Origin: Sulfurospirillum arsenophilum NBRC 109478
Lineage (GTDB): Bacteria; Campylobacterota; Campylobacteria; Campylobacterales; Sulfurospirillaceae
Reading direction: 5' to 3'
Assembly (NCBI RefSeq): GCF_000813345.1
Contig: NZ_BBQF01000003.1
Coordinates: forward strand, 62,001 to 126,000
DNA length: 64,000 nucleotides
In this document: positions 44,040 through 53,823 of the stretch, one piece after another
How positions within the stretch are numbered: the first letter of the stretch is position 1
Layout: every line of letters starts with the position of its first letter
Program-made: the position numbers and the translations under genes
The notes under the pieces: model-generated
The model's input: only the letters and a program-made list of their open reading frames with translations
Database searches by the model: none
What the model was told of the DNA's origin: nothing

Positions 44040-44426
44040 ATGAAGAAGATTTTAGGGATGTTTTTAGCGGTGGCGTTAAGCCTCGGGAGTTTGTATGCGG
44101 CAGAGGCGCTTTCTAAAAAAGGTATGGCTGGGCCATTAGAAGTGGAGTACAGCACGCTAAAGCCTGTCTCGCAGGGTATGAATCTTATCAAAGTCAAAGT
44201 TATGGATGGCACTAAAGAGGTTAAAGATGCCAAAGTAAGCATCATTGCAGCGATGCCAGCAATGCCTGGAATGCATGCGATGGAAGAAAAAACAGACGCT
44301 GTGTATAAAGATGGTGCCTATGAAGCCAATGTCATTTTTTCAATGAACGGTACATGGCAGCTTAACATCGTCATCGAAACCAGTGACGGCAAAAAACAAC
44401 GCTTAAAATCAAGCGTTAACCTCTAA
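44040..44426 (+). CDS. FixH/YtkA-like periplasmic protein
   Basis: The 128-residue product starts at the ATG at 44040 (a GTG just before is also in frame). It has a signal peptide and a beta-sandwich with Met-rich PAMPGMHAMEE, a feature of YtkA-like proteins in copper operons. It may bind copper in the periplasm. It is coupled to the TolC-like gene: the TAA stop shares its last base with the next ATG. Confidence 0.75.
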   Translation: MKKILGMFLAVALSLGSLYAAEALSKKGMAGPLEVEYSTLKPVSQGMNLIKVKVMDGTKEVKDAKVSIIAAMPAMPGMHAMEEKTDAVYKDGAYEANVIFSMNGTWQLNIVIETSDGKKQRLKSSVNL

Positions 44427-45610
44427 TGAAACGCGTCCTTATAGCAGTCGTAGCCCTCGCGGGCTACGCTTTGGCGCAAAGCGAGTTAACCTCTTTAGCC
44501 TACAGTCATAACTATGAGTTAAAAGCGCTAGAGGCTGAGGTGCAAGCACTTGAAAAAGAGGTTGATATAAGCAAGATTTGGGAAAACCCTATGCTCTCCC
44601 TTGGGGTAAACGACATCTTTTTAAATGAGCCACTTAAACGAAACCAAGAAGCCCAAAATGAGGCGATTTCTCTTTCCCAAAAGATCCCAACGGGTGGAAA
44701 ACTGGATATCAAAGAGTCGATTGCATTGCAAGATTTGGCGATTAAAAAGATAGAACTTAAAGCCAAAAAACTCGAAATGCAACGTGAAATTGGCGTGTTG
44801 GAGCAGAGTTACATCCGCATCAACCAAGACCTTGCTTTAGTAATGAAGTATGAAAAAGTGTTGGAAGACCTTAAAAACGCGCATCTTGCTTATAACACCA
44901 CGAGCGCGCATTATGTCGATACGCTGAACAATACGATTTTGCAAAAAAATCTTGCCATCGAGAAAAAAACATTGCTTCGCGACAAAGCTTCTATAGAGCG
45001 AAAGCTAGAGAGCATCATCGTTACGCAAATGCCTGAGATGAGCGCACATGAGGGATTATTGCCTTATAAACTCAGTGATGAAGAGAAGTTGTTGGAAAAA
45101 TCACCCAAGCTTCAAGTTCAAAACATGCAAAGCAGTAAAGAGCTGTTGAACTTACGTTATGAAAAAGCGAACAAAACGCCTGATGTAACGGTAACTCTTG
45201 GCTACAATCGAAGACAAGGTAGAGATGACTACGCCTTTTTAGGCGTTTCTGTGCCGCTTCCGATTTATGGTAAAGAAAATGCCTCCATCCAAAAAGCCAC
45301 ACTGACTCATGCCGCATCTCTTCAGAGTGTGCAGTCGGTGCATAAAAGCTTACTGTTTGAGCTAAGAGATGAACTTCTTAACAAAGAGCTTCAGTACGAC
45401 AAAATCTCACTTGCCAAAGAGGTTTTATATGAAAACGAGAAGATGTACCAAGTGCTTCAAAGCACGGCTCTTAGCCAAAATGACGCACTTTTAAGCCTTT
45501 TAAATGTACTCAGTCAAATCATTGAAGCGCAAAAACAGATCAATGCCAATACCTTTGCGTATAACGAGTCTATCATCAAAATCTACACCCTTTTAGGAGT
45601 CGAGCTATGA
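44426..45610 (+). CDS. TolC-family outer-membrane efflux channel (CusC-like)
   Basis: The 394-residue protein has a signal peptide and the long coiled-coil helices of the outer-membrane efflux family in two repeats (for example ESIALQDLAIKKIELKAKKLEM and ALLSLLNVLSQIIEAQKQIN). No lipobox is visible. It forms a tripartite pump with the next two genes, overlapping the adaptor gene by four bases. Confidence 0.85.
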   Translation: MKRVLIAVVALAGYALAQSELTSLAYSHNYELKALEAEVQALEKEVDISKIWENPMLSLGVNDIFLNEPLKRNQEAQNEAISLSQKIPTGGKLDIKESIALQDLAIKKIELKAKKLEMQREIGVLEQSYIRINQDLALVMKYEKVLEDLKNAHLAYNTTSAHYVDTLNNTILQKNLAIEKKTLLRDKASIERKLESIIVTQMPEMSAHEGLLPYKLSDEEKLLEKSPKLQVQNMQSSKELLNLRYEKANKTPDVTVTLGYNRRQGRDDYAFLGVSVPLPIYGKENASIQKATLTHAASLQSVQSVHKSLLFELRDELLNKELQYDKISLAKEVLYENEKMYQVLQSTALSQNDALLSLLNVLSQIIEAQKQINANTFAYNESIIKIYTLLGVEL

Positions 45611-46593
45611 AAGTCACCCATCTCATTTTAACAGCACTTTTACTCTTAAGTGCTCAGCTTGACGCCAAGCAGATTTTCAATGTCAAAACCATCGAAGTCA
45701 AAAAAGTGTTGGAAGGTTCCGCCAAGGAGTTTTACGGTTATACCAAAGCGAATGAAGAGAGCGTGAAAGAGGTAAGCTTGCGTTATGACGCGTTTATCGA
45801 GCAGCTTTATGTCAACAAAAACTTTTTACATGTAAAAAAAGGTGAACCTTTGGCGAAGCTCTATTCGCAAGAGATTTATACTGCAGAATTAGAACTGATC
45901 AACGCGCTTCGCATCAAAAGTGACAGTATGGTTCAGAGCATTACCCAAAAGCTCAAACTTTTAGGGGTCGATGAGAAAACCATAGCGAAGATTATTGCCG
46001 ATAAAAACGTGCCTGAAAACATCACCATTGTTTCGCCCTACAGCGGCATCGTAACGGTAAAAGCGGTCAATCAAGGCGCATTCGTTCCTAAAGGCACAAA
46101 GCTTTATGAGATCAGCGATTATACAAACTTATGGCTCATCGTCAAAGTCTATGAAAAAGACCTCGACTTTGTGAAAAGCACCCAAACTGCCGACATCTTT
46201 TTTGATATGAGTGCAAAACCTTACAAAGCTAAAATTGATTTTATCTACCCAAAAGTTGATCCGCAAACGAAAAGTGTGGACGTACGTTTGGTCATTGAAA
46301 ACAAAGACCTTGAGATTTACGAAAACGCGTTTGCCAAAGCACGGTTTGGTACGGCTAAACGTGAGTATCTAGCCCTTCCAAAAAGTGCGGTGATGACCAA
46401 AGGTGCGAAGACGAGTGTCTTTGTCAAAGGCGAATTTGAGGGTGAGTATGAGCCTAGAGAAATCGAAGCAAAGCGGTTGAATAACGACACATTTGAAATC
46501 GTCTCAGGCTTAAAAGAGGGCGATGTGGTTGTCTCAAATGCGCTCTTTATGTTTGATGCCGATGCCCAAAATAACGCAGGGGCGATGAAATGA
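45607..46593 (+). CDS. RND efflux periplasmic adaptor (CusB-like)
   Basis: The 328-residue membrane-fusion protein has a signal peptide, a barrel-sandwich hybrid domain (IVSPYSGIVTVKAVNQGAFV), a helical hairpin region and beta-barrel (LWLIVKVYEKDL). It lacks the long Met-rich N-terminal extension of E. coli CusB. It overlaps both neighbours by four bases. A TTTACATGTAAA copy is read as LHVK. Confidence 0.87.
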   Translation: MKVTHLILTALLLLSAQLDAKQIFNVKTIEVKKVLEGSAKEFYGYTKANEESVKEVSLRYDAFIEQLYVNKNFLHVKKGEPLAKLYSQEIYTAELELINALRIKSDSMVQSITQKLKLLGVDEKTIAKIIADKNVPENITIVSPYSGIVTVKAVNQGAFVPKGTKLYEISDYTNLWLIVKVYEKDLDFVKSTQTADIFFDMSAKPYKAKIDFIYPKVDPQTKSVDVRLVIENKDLEIYENAFAKARFGTAKREYLALPKSAVMTKGAKTSVFVKGEFEGEYEPREIEAKRLNNDTFEIVSGLKEGDVVVSNALFMFDADAQNNAGAMK

Positions 46594-49500
46594 TCGAAAG
46601 TATCATTGAAAAAAGCGTCAAAAACAAGGCGCTTCTTCTTTTAACCTTGCTTATTGCCGCTTTTCTCTCATTTTGGGCGATTCGGCAGACGCCACTGGAC
46701 GCATTGCCAGACTTGACACCACCGCAAGTTATTGTGAATGTCAAGTACTTAGGGCAATCGCCAAAGATCATCCAAGATCAGCTCGTTTATGAACTGACCA
46801 ATGCGTTGCTCTCGGTCGCAAAAACCAAAACCGTGCGTGCGTTTACCTCGTATGAAAACGCCATCGTTTACATCATCTTTGAAGATGGCACCGACCTCTA
46901 CTGGGCGCGCGATAGGGTCAATGAAGTCATCCAAAATGTCTCTAAAAATGCCCCTAAAAATGCGACCATCAAACTAGGACCAGATGCCACGGGCATTGGT
47001 TGGGCGTTTGAGTATGCACTAACATCACAAAATCGCAGTCTTGATGAGCTTCGAAGCATTCAAGACTACCTCTACCGTTACGCACTTTTGGGTGTTGAGG
47101 GCGTGAGTGAAGTGGCGAGTGTGGGCGGTTTTGTAAAAGACTATGAAGTTACCCTTCGCGCGGATGCACTCTACAAATATGACCTAAGCATCGATGATCT
47201 TATGAGCGCACTTTCCAAAAATAACAGCGATTTGGGTGGGCGAGTGGTGCTTGAAAATGGCTTTGAGCAGATCATCCAAGCCAGAGGTTTCGCCGCCTCA
47301 CTGGACGACCTTTCACACATCACCATCAAAACAGTCAATGGCATTCCGCTCAAGCTCTCCGACATCGCCGATGTACGTGTTGTACCAACGTATAGAAGTG
47401 GTTTAGCAGAACTTAACGGTGAAGGCGAAGTGGTCGGAGGCGTTGTGGTTGTACGCCACAAAGAGAACGCTTACAAGGTTATTCAGGCGGTCAAAGAGAA
47501 GCTAGAATCTTTACATGTAAACGATGTGGAAGTGGTGACAACCTACGATAGAAGCGATCTCATTACTAAAGCGATCAACAACCTCAAGCGCGCTCTTTTG
47601 GAAGAGAGCATCGTTGTTTTGGCAGTCGTTATGCTCTTTTTACTGCATTTTAGAAGTGCCTTGGTCGTTATTATCGTTTTGCCACTTACCATTGCTCTGA
47701 CCTTTTTGGCGATGAAGCTTTTTGGGCTGGAGTCGAACATCATGAGTTTGGGTGGCATTGCCATTGCCATTGGTGCGATGGTCGATGCGTGTATCGTGAT
47801 GATCGAAAATGTGCATAAAAAGCTTTCACACGGTGAGATAAAAAGTGATGAAGAGCGCAAAGCCATCATCATCGCTTCATCCAAACAAGTCGGTCGCCCG
47901 ATCTTTTTTGCGCTTTTGCTCATCGTGGTCAGTTTCTTACCCATCTTTGCACTCAGCGGTCAAGAGGGAGCGCTCTTTAAACCGTTAGCGTACACTAAAA
48001 CGTTTGCGATGCTCATCGGTGCGGTGCTTTCCATCACCCTTGTTCCGCTTTTGATGCTCTTTTTTGTCAAAGGCAAAATCCTAGAAGAACATAGAAATCC
48101 ACTCAATCGCTTTTTCATCTGGCTTTATGCGCCACTTTTACGACTGCATATGCGTTTCTGGTACATCGCTATGGTTGCGTTTATCGGCTTTTTGGTACTA
48201 GGGTATCACACGTTTACGAAACAGCGTTGGGAGTTTATGCCGCCTCTCAATGAGCAGACGTTTATGTACATGCCTGTCACGCCGTTTGGCATCAGCATTG
48301 AGATGGCAAAAGAGTACGCGCAAAAGAGTAATGAAGTCATCAAAAGCTTCCCTGAAGTGCTGAGCACTTTCGCTAAAGCAGGGCGAGCGGAAAGTGCGAC
48401 AGATCCCGCTCCGCTTTCGATGATCGAGACCATCATACAGCTCAAACCCAAAGAGCAGTGGAGAGAGGGCATGAGCTATGAGAAACTTCGCGATGAGATG
48501 AACGAACAGCTTCAAATGTTGGGGCTCACGAACTCATGGACATACCCGATTCGCGGGCGCATTGATATGCTCATAACAGGCATACGAACACCGCTTGGCA
48601 TCAAACTCTACGGTGACAATGACCAAGCGCTAGAGGATAGCGCCAATAAAATCGCCAGTGTGCTTGCCAATTATGAGGGAACAAAAAGCATTTTTGCGGA
48701 CAAAGCCAACAGTGGGTATTACCTCAATATGACGCTAAAGCCTGAAAATATCGCCTCTTATGGTCTCACGAAAGAAGAGATACTTAACTTTGTGGACAAC
48801 GCCATCGGTGGCTCGAAAGTGACGACGTTTTACCAAGGCATTGAGCGTTATGCGATCACGCTAAGACTGGAAGAAGAGAGTCGCAAAGACTTAAATGCCA
48901 TCAGCGAGTTGACTATCAAAACGCCGTACGGATTCCAACGTCTTGGGCACTTTGTGGAACTTGGTTACGACGTCGGTGCGAGTGAACTAAAGTCTGAAAT
49001 GGGCAAAAAAGTCAACTACATCTACATCACGCTCAAAGAGGGCTTTTCGTCTAAAACGTATAAAGACGAAGCGACCAAAATTTTAAAAGAGAGCGTGGAG
49101 TTACCAACGGGCTTTTACATCGGTTGGGCAGGGGAGAGCGAGTACTTGGAAAGTGCTATGGAGCGTTTGCAGTTCATCCTTCCACTCACACTGTTAGTCA
49201 CGTTTGTGCTCATCTACTTAGGGCTTGGCTCGTTTAAAAATGCGCTTTTGGTTTTTTTGACATTGCCTCTCGCTGCGGTTGGTGGGTTTTTGTATGTGGA
49301 TTTCTTGAACTTTAACCTCTCCATTGCCGTTATCGTGGGCTTTTTAGCACTGATTGGCATCGCGGTAGAAACGGCTATTGTTATGATTATCTACCTTGAA
49401 GAAGCTCTTGCAAATGTCAAGCATAAAACCAAAGAGGCGGTACAAGAAGCTATTTTTGAGGGCGCAGTTTTAAGAGTACGCCCTAAATTGATGACCGTTT

Positions 49501-49667
49501 TTGCCATCCTTGGAGGACTACTGCCTATCATGTGGTTAAACGGTGTCGGAAGTGAAGTCATGCAACGCATCGCCGCACCGATGATCGGTGGCGTGGTAAG
49601 TTCGGCTATATTGACACTTTTGGTGATACCTGTTTTGTACTATCGGATGCAGAAAATCGAGGAGTGA
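46590..49667 (+). CDS. Heavy-metal RND efflux pump (CusA/CzcA family)
   Basis: The 1025-residue inner-membrane pump has about twelve helices and two large periplasmic loops. It starts with the heavy-metal RND block SVKNKALLLLTLLIAAF and TPLDALPDLTPPQVIV. GAMVDACIVMIENVHKKL (helix 4) is the proton-relay region. Context with a cupredoxin and a Met-rich FixH-like protein suggests Cu(I)/Ag(I), but CzcA-type substrates (Zn, Co, Cd) cannot be excluded. Two palindromes form a hairpin after the stop. Confidence 0.9.
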   Translation: MIESIIEKSVKNKALLLLTLLIAAFLSFWAIRQTPLDALPDLTPPQVIVNVKYLGQSPKIIQDQLVYELTNALLSVAKTKTVRAFTSYENAIVYIIFEDGTDLYWARDRVNEVIQNVSKNAPKNATIKLGPDATGIGWAFEYALTSQNRSLDELRSIQDYLYRYALLGVEGVSEVASVGGFVKDYEVTLRADALYKYDLSIDDLMSALSKNNSDLGGRVVLENGFEQIIQARGFAASLDDLSHITIKTVNGIPLKLSDIADVRVVPTYRSGLAELNGEGEVVGGVVVVRHKENAYKVIQAVKEKLESLHVNDVEVVTTYDRSDLITKAINNLKRALLEESIVVLAVVMLFLLHFRSALVVIIVLPLTIALTFLAMKLFGLESNIMSLGGIAIAIGAMVDACIVMIENVHKKLSHGEIKSDEERKAIIIASSKQVGRPIFFALLLIVVSFLPIFALSGQEGALFKPLAYTKTFAMLIGAVLSITLVPLLMLFFVKGKILEEHRNPLNRFFIWLYAPLLRLHMRFWYIAMVAFIGFLVLGYHTFTKQRWEFMPPLNEQTFMYMPVTPFGISIEMAKEYAQKSNEVIKSFPEVLSTFAKAGRAESATDPAPLSMIETIIQLKPKEQWREGMSYEKLRDEMNEQLQMLGLTNSWTYPIRGRIDMLITGIRTPLGIKLYGDNDQALEDSANKIASVLANYEGTKSIFADKANSGYYLNMTLKPENIASYGLTKEEILNFVDNAIGGSKVTTFYQGIERYAITLRLEEESRKDLNAISELTIKTPYGFQRLGHFVELGYDVGASELKSEMGKKVNYIYITLKEGFSSKTYKDEATKILKESVELPTGFYIGWAGESEYLESAMERLQFILPLTLLVTFVLIYLGLGSFKNALLVFLTLPLAAVGGFLYVDFLNFNLSIAVIVGFLALIGIAVETAIVMIIYLEEALANVKHKTKEAVQEAIFEGAVLRVRPKLMTVFAILGGLLPIMWLNGVGSEVMQRIAAPMIGGVVSSAILTLLVIPVLYYRMQKIEE

Positions 49668-49673
49668 GAGAGT

Positions 49674-49703
49674 TTACATGTAAGGATTTTTCCTTACATG
49701 TAA
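49674..49703. terminator. Hairpin built from two TTACATGTAA palindromes after the RND pump gene
   Basis: TTACATGTAAGGA and TCCTTACATGTAA pair in a 13-bp stem with a TTTT loop. It separates the pump gene from the convergent flavin reductase gene. Confidence 0.6.
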
Positions 49704-49738
49704 CCATTAAACGATAATCTCTTAATTGCTAAAAATAA

Positions 49739-50248
49739 TTACAGTGGCTTTTGCGAAATACTCAAAAATTGCGTCAAAATCCTCTGCAAACTACCCTCTT
49801 CAATCTTATTTTGGGCGGTTGTTAAAATCTCTCTGGGGGCAACGACCGCTCCTAATTTTGAAAACTGTAAACGCATCGCATTGCACACGTCAGTTCCCGT
49901 GATTCCTGAGTGCGTTGCGAGTTGGACGCATTTTAAGGTGAACAGTTCTCTGAAATTTTCATTGCTTCTGGATATCCATGCGATGACATTGGTTAAAACA
50001 GGAGGAATGGAGTAGTTGTACTCAGGGGCTACAACGATGTATCCTGAGGAATTTTTCATGGTGTTTGAAAGCTCAAGGATTTTGCTTGGGATGCCATCAT
50101 TTGTCTCTTTCGAAGAGTCATACAGGGTGATGTTTAAATCAACTAGATTGATGATTTGACTTTTAACACCCATTGTTTCTAGGCTTTTTTCTATTCTTCG
50201 TGCCAACTTCATATTTTCATTTAGACTTGCAACCAATATTAAATACAT
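49739..50248 (-). CDS. NADPH-dependent FMN reductase family protein
   Basis: The 169-residue flavodoxin-fold protein starts at the ATG at 50248. The motif APEYNYSIPPVLTNVIAWISR near residues 78-98 identifies the NADPH_dep_FMN_red family. It may reduce quinones, azo compounds or metals; the substrate is unknown. It is a single-gene unit. Confidence 0.85.
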   Translation of the reverse strand: MYLILVASLNENMKLARRIEKSLETMGVKSQIINLVDLNITLYDSSKETNDGIPSKILELSNTMKNSSGYIVVAPEYNYSIPPVLTNVIAWISRSNENFRELFTLKCVQLATHSGITGTDVCNAMRLQFSKLGAVVAPREILTTAQNKIEEGSLQRILTQFLSISQKPL

Positions 50249-50345
50249 GATCAATCCTTATCACGATAGCGTTAGAATGATTATAGTACGAACATGTTAC
50301 AGGATCAAGAAGAAATAAGGTTAGAGTGATTTTACATGTAAAGAT

Positions 50346-50816
50346 TCAGCTTAGCATTTTCTCCATCGAATAATTAACAATCATCTGTCCATTTCTCTTG
50401 ATTTCATTGCGCTTTAGTGTTGTAAAACCTCGTTTTTCAAAAAAAGGTTTCGCGACGATAGAGGCTTCGAGGTATAACTTTTCCATACCTTTTTGCTGTG
50501 CCAAATTTTCAATATACGTATAAAGCGCACTCATCACACCGCATTTTTGATACTCTGGATGGGTGTACGCACAGTCGATATGCCCGTTCTCTTCCAGTTC
50601 TATAAACCCGACAATTTTTGCTTCCACCATCGCCATAAACGGTTTTTTAAGAGAGAGCCTTTTGACCCAATAGGGATAATTGGGTGGTGTGTGCGCCCAC
50701 GCTTCTTGTTGTTCATGCGAATAAATAAGCGGGTCTATCGCATGCACGCAGGCGTGGTGCAGGTCTGTGATTTCGGTGGCATTTTCGTCTGTGTAGGGTG
50801 TAATGGTAATTTGCAT
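50346..50816 (-). CDS. GNAT-family N-acetyltransferase
   Basis: The 156-residue protein has the GNAT acetyl-CoA block HPEYQKCGVMSALYTYIE and the C-terminal EASIVAKPFFEKRGF. It resembles the YafP-like group. Substrate unknown. TTTACATGTAAA copies lie just beyond both its ends (50331 and 50833). Confidence 0.82.
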   Translation of the reverse strand: MQITITPYTDENATEITDLHHACVHAIDPLIYSHEQQEAWAHTPPNYPYWVKRLSLKKPFMAMVEAKIVGFIELEENGHIDCAYTHPEYQKCGVMSALYTYIENLAQQKGMEKLYLEASIVAKPFFEKRGFTTLKRNEIKRNGQMIVNYSMEKMLS

Positions 50817-50886
50817 AGAGAAATTGTAGCATTTTACATGTAAAGATTTTTCATTGACACATCTTCAAAAAATAGCAATTTTTGGA

Positions 50887-50915
50887 TTGTTTCTCTTCGC
50901 TCATTGCGTTATACT
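50887..50915 (+). promoter_or_regulatory. Promoter of the Ada-like gene
   Basis: TTGTTT (50887-50892) and TATACT (50910-50915) are 17 bases apart. The reading frame of the next gene extends into the -10 box, which favours the internal ATG at 50943 as the start. Confidence 0.5.
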
Positions 50916-50942
50916 TTGACAAAACTATACGAAGGTCTATCC

Positions 50943-51794
50943 ATGAGCTCTAACGTTGAGTTATCGGACAATTATAGACAGATCGAAAAGGCGATTCGCT
51001 ACATCGATGACAACTTCAAAGAACAGCCCTCCATCGATGAGATTGCTAAAAATATAGGCATGAGCAAGTTCCACTTTATTCGTGTTTTCAAAGAGTATGT
51101 GGGTGTGACGCCTAAGCAGTTTCTACACTCCGTGACCCTTAATTACGCCAAAGAGCACATCAAAGAGTCACGTTCTATTTTGGATAGCAGTTTAGACATT
51201 GGGCTTTCAAGCACGAGCCGTCTTCACGAACTTTTTGTCAACCTCATTGGTGTGACGCCTAAAGAGTGGCGTGAAAAAGGAAAAGATGTTCGTATAACAT
51301 ACGGTTATGGCGAAACGCCTTTTGGCGAGGCGTTGATCGGGTTTACTGACAAAGGCATCTGTTATTTGGGATTTATCGACAACAACAAAGCGCTCATCTT
51401 TGCTAGGTTTCAAGAACTTTGGGAAAATGCAAATCTACTGCACGATGAAGCAAAAGCGCGTGAATATCTGGAGAACATTTTTCTCAAAAACAAAAAATAC
51501 ACCCTGTTGGTCAAAGGCACAAATTTTCAAGTCAATGTCTGGAAAGCGCTTCTCAACCTTCCCAATGGCATTGTCGCGACCTACCAAGATATGGCGAATT
51601 TTCTGGATAAACCAAACGCTGTTCGCGCTGTGGCGAGTGCCATTGGCAAAAACCATGTTGGCTATCTTATCCCGTGTCATCGGGTGATCGCCAAAAGTGG
51701 CGCAATGAGCGGATACCGATGGGGGATTGAGCGCAAAAAAATTCTCATCGCCTATGAATCAATCAACAAGGAAGAGACATGCACCTCAAAATAG
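50943..51794 (+). CDS. AraC-type regulator fused to O6-alkylguanine-DNA alkyltransferase (Ada-like)
   Basis: The 283-residue protein has an N-terminal AraC helix-turn-helix pair (EIAKNIGMSKFHFIRVFKEYVGVTP and so on, about 20-105) and a C-terminal methyltransferase domain with the acceptor Cys in LIPCHRVI (near 240). It repairs alkylated guanine and may induce its own expression. The N-terminal phosphotriester-repair zinc domain of E. coli Ada is absent. It overlaps the next acetyltransferase gene. Confidence 0.88.
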   Translation: MSSNVELSDNYRQIEKAIRYIDDNFKEQPSIDEIAKNIGMSKFHFIRVFKEYVGVTPKQFLHSVTLNYAKEHIKESRSILDSSLDIGLSSTSRLHELFVNLIGVTPKEWREKGKDVRITYGYGETPFGEALIGFTDKGICYLGFIDNNKALIFARFQELWENANLLHDEAKAREYLENIFLKNKKYTLLVKGTNFQVNVWKALLNLPNGIVATYQDMANFLDKPNAVRAVASAIGKNHVGYLIPCHRVIAKSGAMSGYRWGIERKKILIAYESINKEETCTSK

Positions 51795-52366
51795 CCGAAC
51801 TCAGTGACATCGACAATGTTTTAAAGCTCCATGCGAAGTATCAGATCCAGACAATCCAAGAGGAAGATAAAAAAGATGGTTTCGTGACAACCGCTCTCAC
51901 CAAAGAGGAGTTAACCAAACTTATCAACGAAGAGCAGGGGCTTTTTATCGCTATCCACGAGGGTGAAGTTGTCGCGTATGTGATGTCCGCTTCGTGGCAG
52001 TTCTTGGCGGCTTGGCCGATCTTTGCGTATATGATGGAAGAGTTACCGAACCTTGAGTATTTGGGGCAAAAAATAACTCCTGAGAACTCCTACCAGTATG
52101 GACCCGTTTGCATCGATAAAAGCGTGCGAGGCAGTGGCGTACTGGAAGCCATCTTTGATTTTGCACGAGAGCAGATGGCAAAAAAATACCCTATTTTAGT
52201 GACATTCATCAATAAAATAAACACACGCTCCTATGCCGCACACACGAAAAAAATCGGACTCGAAGTGATCCAAGAGTTTTCGTTCAATAACAATCACTAT
52301 TATGAACTGGTCTATGACACGGCAAAAGCACTTAAGCGTGAAACGTTACAAACTCCTCAAGGCTAA
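51779..52366 (+). CDS. GNAT-family acetyltransferase
   Basis: The 195-residue protein has a GNAT fold with VCIDKSVRGSGVLEAIFDFAREQM as the acetyl-CoA block. The start overlaps the Ada-like gene by 16 bases, so they are one unit. Substrate unknown. The 3' end overlaps the convergent nitroreductase gene by 35 bases. Confidence 0.78.
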   Translation: MHLKIAELSDIDNVLKLHAKYQIQTIQEEDKKDGFVTTALTKEELTKLINEEQGLFIAIHEGEVVAYVMSASWQFLAAWPIFAYMMEELPNLEYLGQKITPENSYQYGPVCIDKSVRGSGVLEAIFDFAREQMAKKYPILVTFINKINTRSYAAHTKKIGLEVIQEFSFNNNHYYELVYDTAKALKRETLQTPQG

Positions 52367-52997
52367 GGCGAGGCGTTCGGTAGCTGTTGATGAGGGCTTT
52401 TGTATCCTCGTAACCTAGTGCTATACCGCAGAGCAAAAGCATGTTTTCTTTGATGTCAAGCTCACTTTTAACGATGCTAGGAAATTCAGCCAAAGCGGCT
52501 TGCGGGCAGCTCGCCAACCCTTTTTCCGTAGCGCTCAGCATAATGGATTGTAAAAACATACCATAGTCGAGGTAGGAGCCTTTTCCTAAATGAGCATCGA
52601 TAAAAAAGTAGAGTACCACAGGTGCATCAAACGCACGATAGTTGAGTTTCCATTGCTCGATTTGCCTTGGTTTGTCCTCTTTTGAAATGCCTAGTGTGCT
52701 GTACATTAAAAGTCCTGTCTCCTTGCGACGGCTTTTATAAGGCTCTTCCCATGTGAGAGGGTAGTACGCATAGTCCATGACCTCTTTGACTCCACGCTCA
52801 AAGGCTTCGATGATGCTGTTTTCCAGCGTGCGTTTTTTCTCGCCACTGACGACGCACACGTGCCAAGGTTGCATATTGACACCAGAGGGCGCATGTTTGG
52901 CATCGTTTAAAATCTCTTCAATGAGTGTTTGAGAAACCTCTTGGGGTAAAAAAGCGCGTGTGGATTTTCTCGTTTTGAGTGCTTCAGATACATTCAT
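52332..52997 (-). CDS. Nitroreductase family protein
   Basis: The product is 221 residues from the ATG at 52997. The flavin-binding N-terminus has KTRKSTRAFLPQEVS and HAPSGVNMQPWHVCVV, and the middle has CPQAALAEFP. It is an FMN oxidoreductase of unknown substrate. The frame stays open 28 codons further upstream, but that part is AT-rich and lacks homology. Confidence 0.85.
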   Translation of the reverse strand: MNVSEALKTRKSTRAFLPQEVSQTLIEEILNDAKHAPSGVNMQPWHVCVVSGEKKRTLENSIIEAFERGVKEVMDYAYYPLTWEEPYKSRRKETGLLMYSTLGISKEDKPRQIEQWKLNYRAFDAPVVLYFFIDAHLGKGSYLDYGMFLQSIMLSATEKGLASCPQAALAEFPSIVKSELDIKENMLLLCGIALGYEDTKALINSYRTPRLSLEEFVTFHA

Positions 52998-53103
52998 GGC
53001 ATTGCCTTTTGTATTTTGTCTGTGTTCTATTGTATGAAACTTTTTTGAAATTAAATGAAATAGTTTAAAACTAACTTCCATTTTTTAGAAAGATGAGATG
53101 GGC

Positions 53104-53109
53104 TATAAT
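53104..53109 (+). promoter_or_regulatory. -10 box of the LysE-family gene
   Basis: A consensus TATAAT lies 24 bases before the GTG start at 53134, which rules out the upstream ATG at 53098. Confidence 0.5.
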
Positions 53110-53133
53110 ACTATTTTTAATAAAGGATTTGAT

Positions 53134-53763
53134 GTGGCTTCTGCAGTTGATTTTTCCATCATGGCGATTTTTCTTCCTACTTTCTTTTTTGTCTCGGTGA
53201 CACCGGGTATGTGTATGACGCTTGCAATGAGTTTGGGTATGAGCATCGGGCTTAAGCGTACGTTTTACATGATGATCGGTGAGCTTATTGGCGTTGGCAT
53301 CGTGGCACTCTCTTCGGTCATTGGTGTGGCGACTATTATGATAAAACACCCTGACATCTTTACCATTTTTAAGTACGCAGGTGGACTCTACTTAGGCTAT
53401 TTGGGTGTGCAACTCTGGCTAAACCGTGGCAAGATGGCGCTTTCAAATACCGAGTGTTCGGCGACCATCTCCGCAACTTCTTTAGCACTTCAAGGTTTTG
53501 TAACAGCGATTGCCAATCCAAAAGGCTGGGCGTTTTTCATCGCACTTCTTCCACCCTTTATCAACCAAAGCAAACCGCTTATTCCTCAAATTTCGGTGCT
53601 TTTAGCCATTATTTTAACACTTGAATTGATCTGTATGATTATCTACGCGAGTGGTGGCAATACCTTGCGCAAATTTTTGCAAAAAGGTGACAATGTCAGG
53701 CTGATGAACCGCATTGCAGGGACATTGATGTTAGGTGTTGGGGTTTGGCTCGCACTTGGATAA
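53134..53763 (+). CDS. LysE/RhtB-family amino-acid exporter
   Basis: The product is 209 residues from GTG with AAAGGA seven bases upstream. It has six hydrophobic helices and the RhtB block TPGMCMTLAMSLGMSIGLKRT; NPKGWAFFIALLPPFI is the second conserved site. It probably exports an amino acid such as homoserine, threonine or lysine. Confidence 0.87.
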   Translation: MASAVDFSIMAIFLPTFFFVSVTPGMCMTLAMSLGMSIGLKRTFYMMIGELIGVGIVALSSVIGVATIMIKHPDIFTIFKYAGGLYLGYLGVQLWLNRGKMALSNTECSATISATSLALQGFVTAIANPKGWAFFIALLPPFINQSKPLIPQISVLLAIILTLELICMIIYASGGNTLRKFLQKGDNVRLMNRIAGTLMLGVGVWLALG

Positions 53764-53774
53764 TCTTTACATGT

Positions 53775-53811
53775 AAAGAGACAAAGCTTAAGTTTCTAGC
53801 TTTGTCTCTTT
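53775..53811. terminator. Bidirectional terminator between lysE-like and deaminase genes
   Basis: A 13-bp perfect stem (AAAGAGACAAAGC / GCTTTGTCTCTTT) with an 11-nt loop. Its left end overlaps the right end of a TTTACATGTAAA palindrome (53766). Confidence 0.85.
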
Positions 53812-53823
53812 GAAAAAATCACG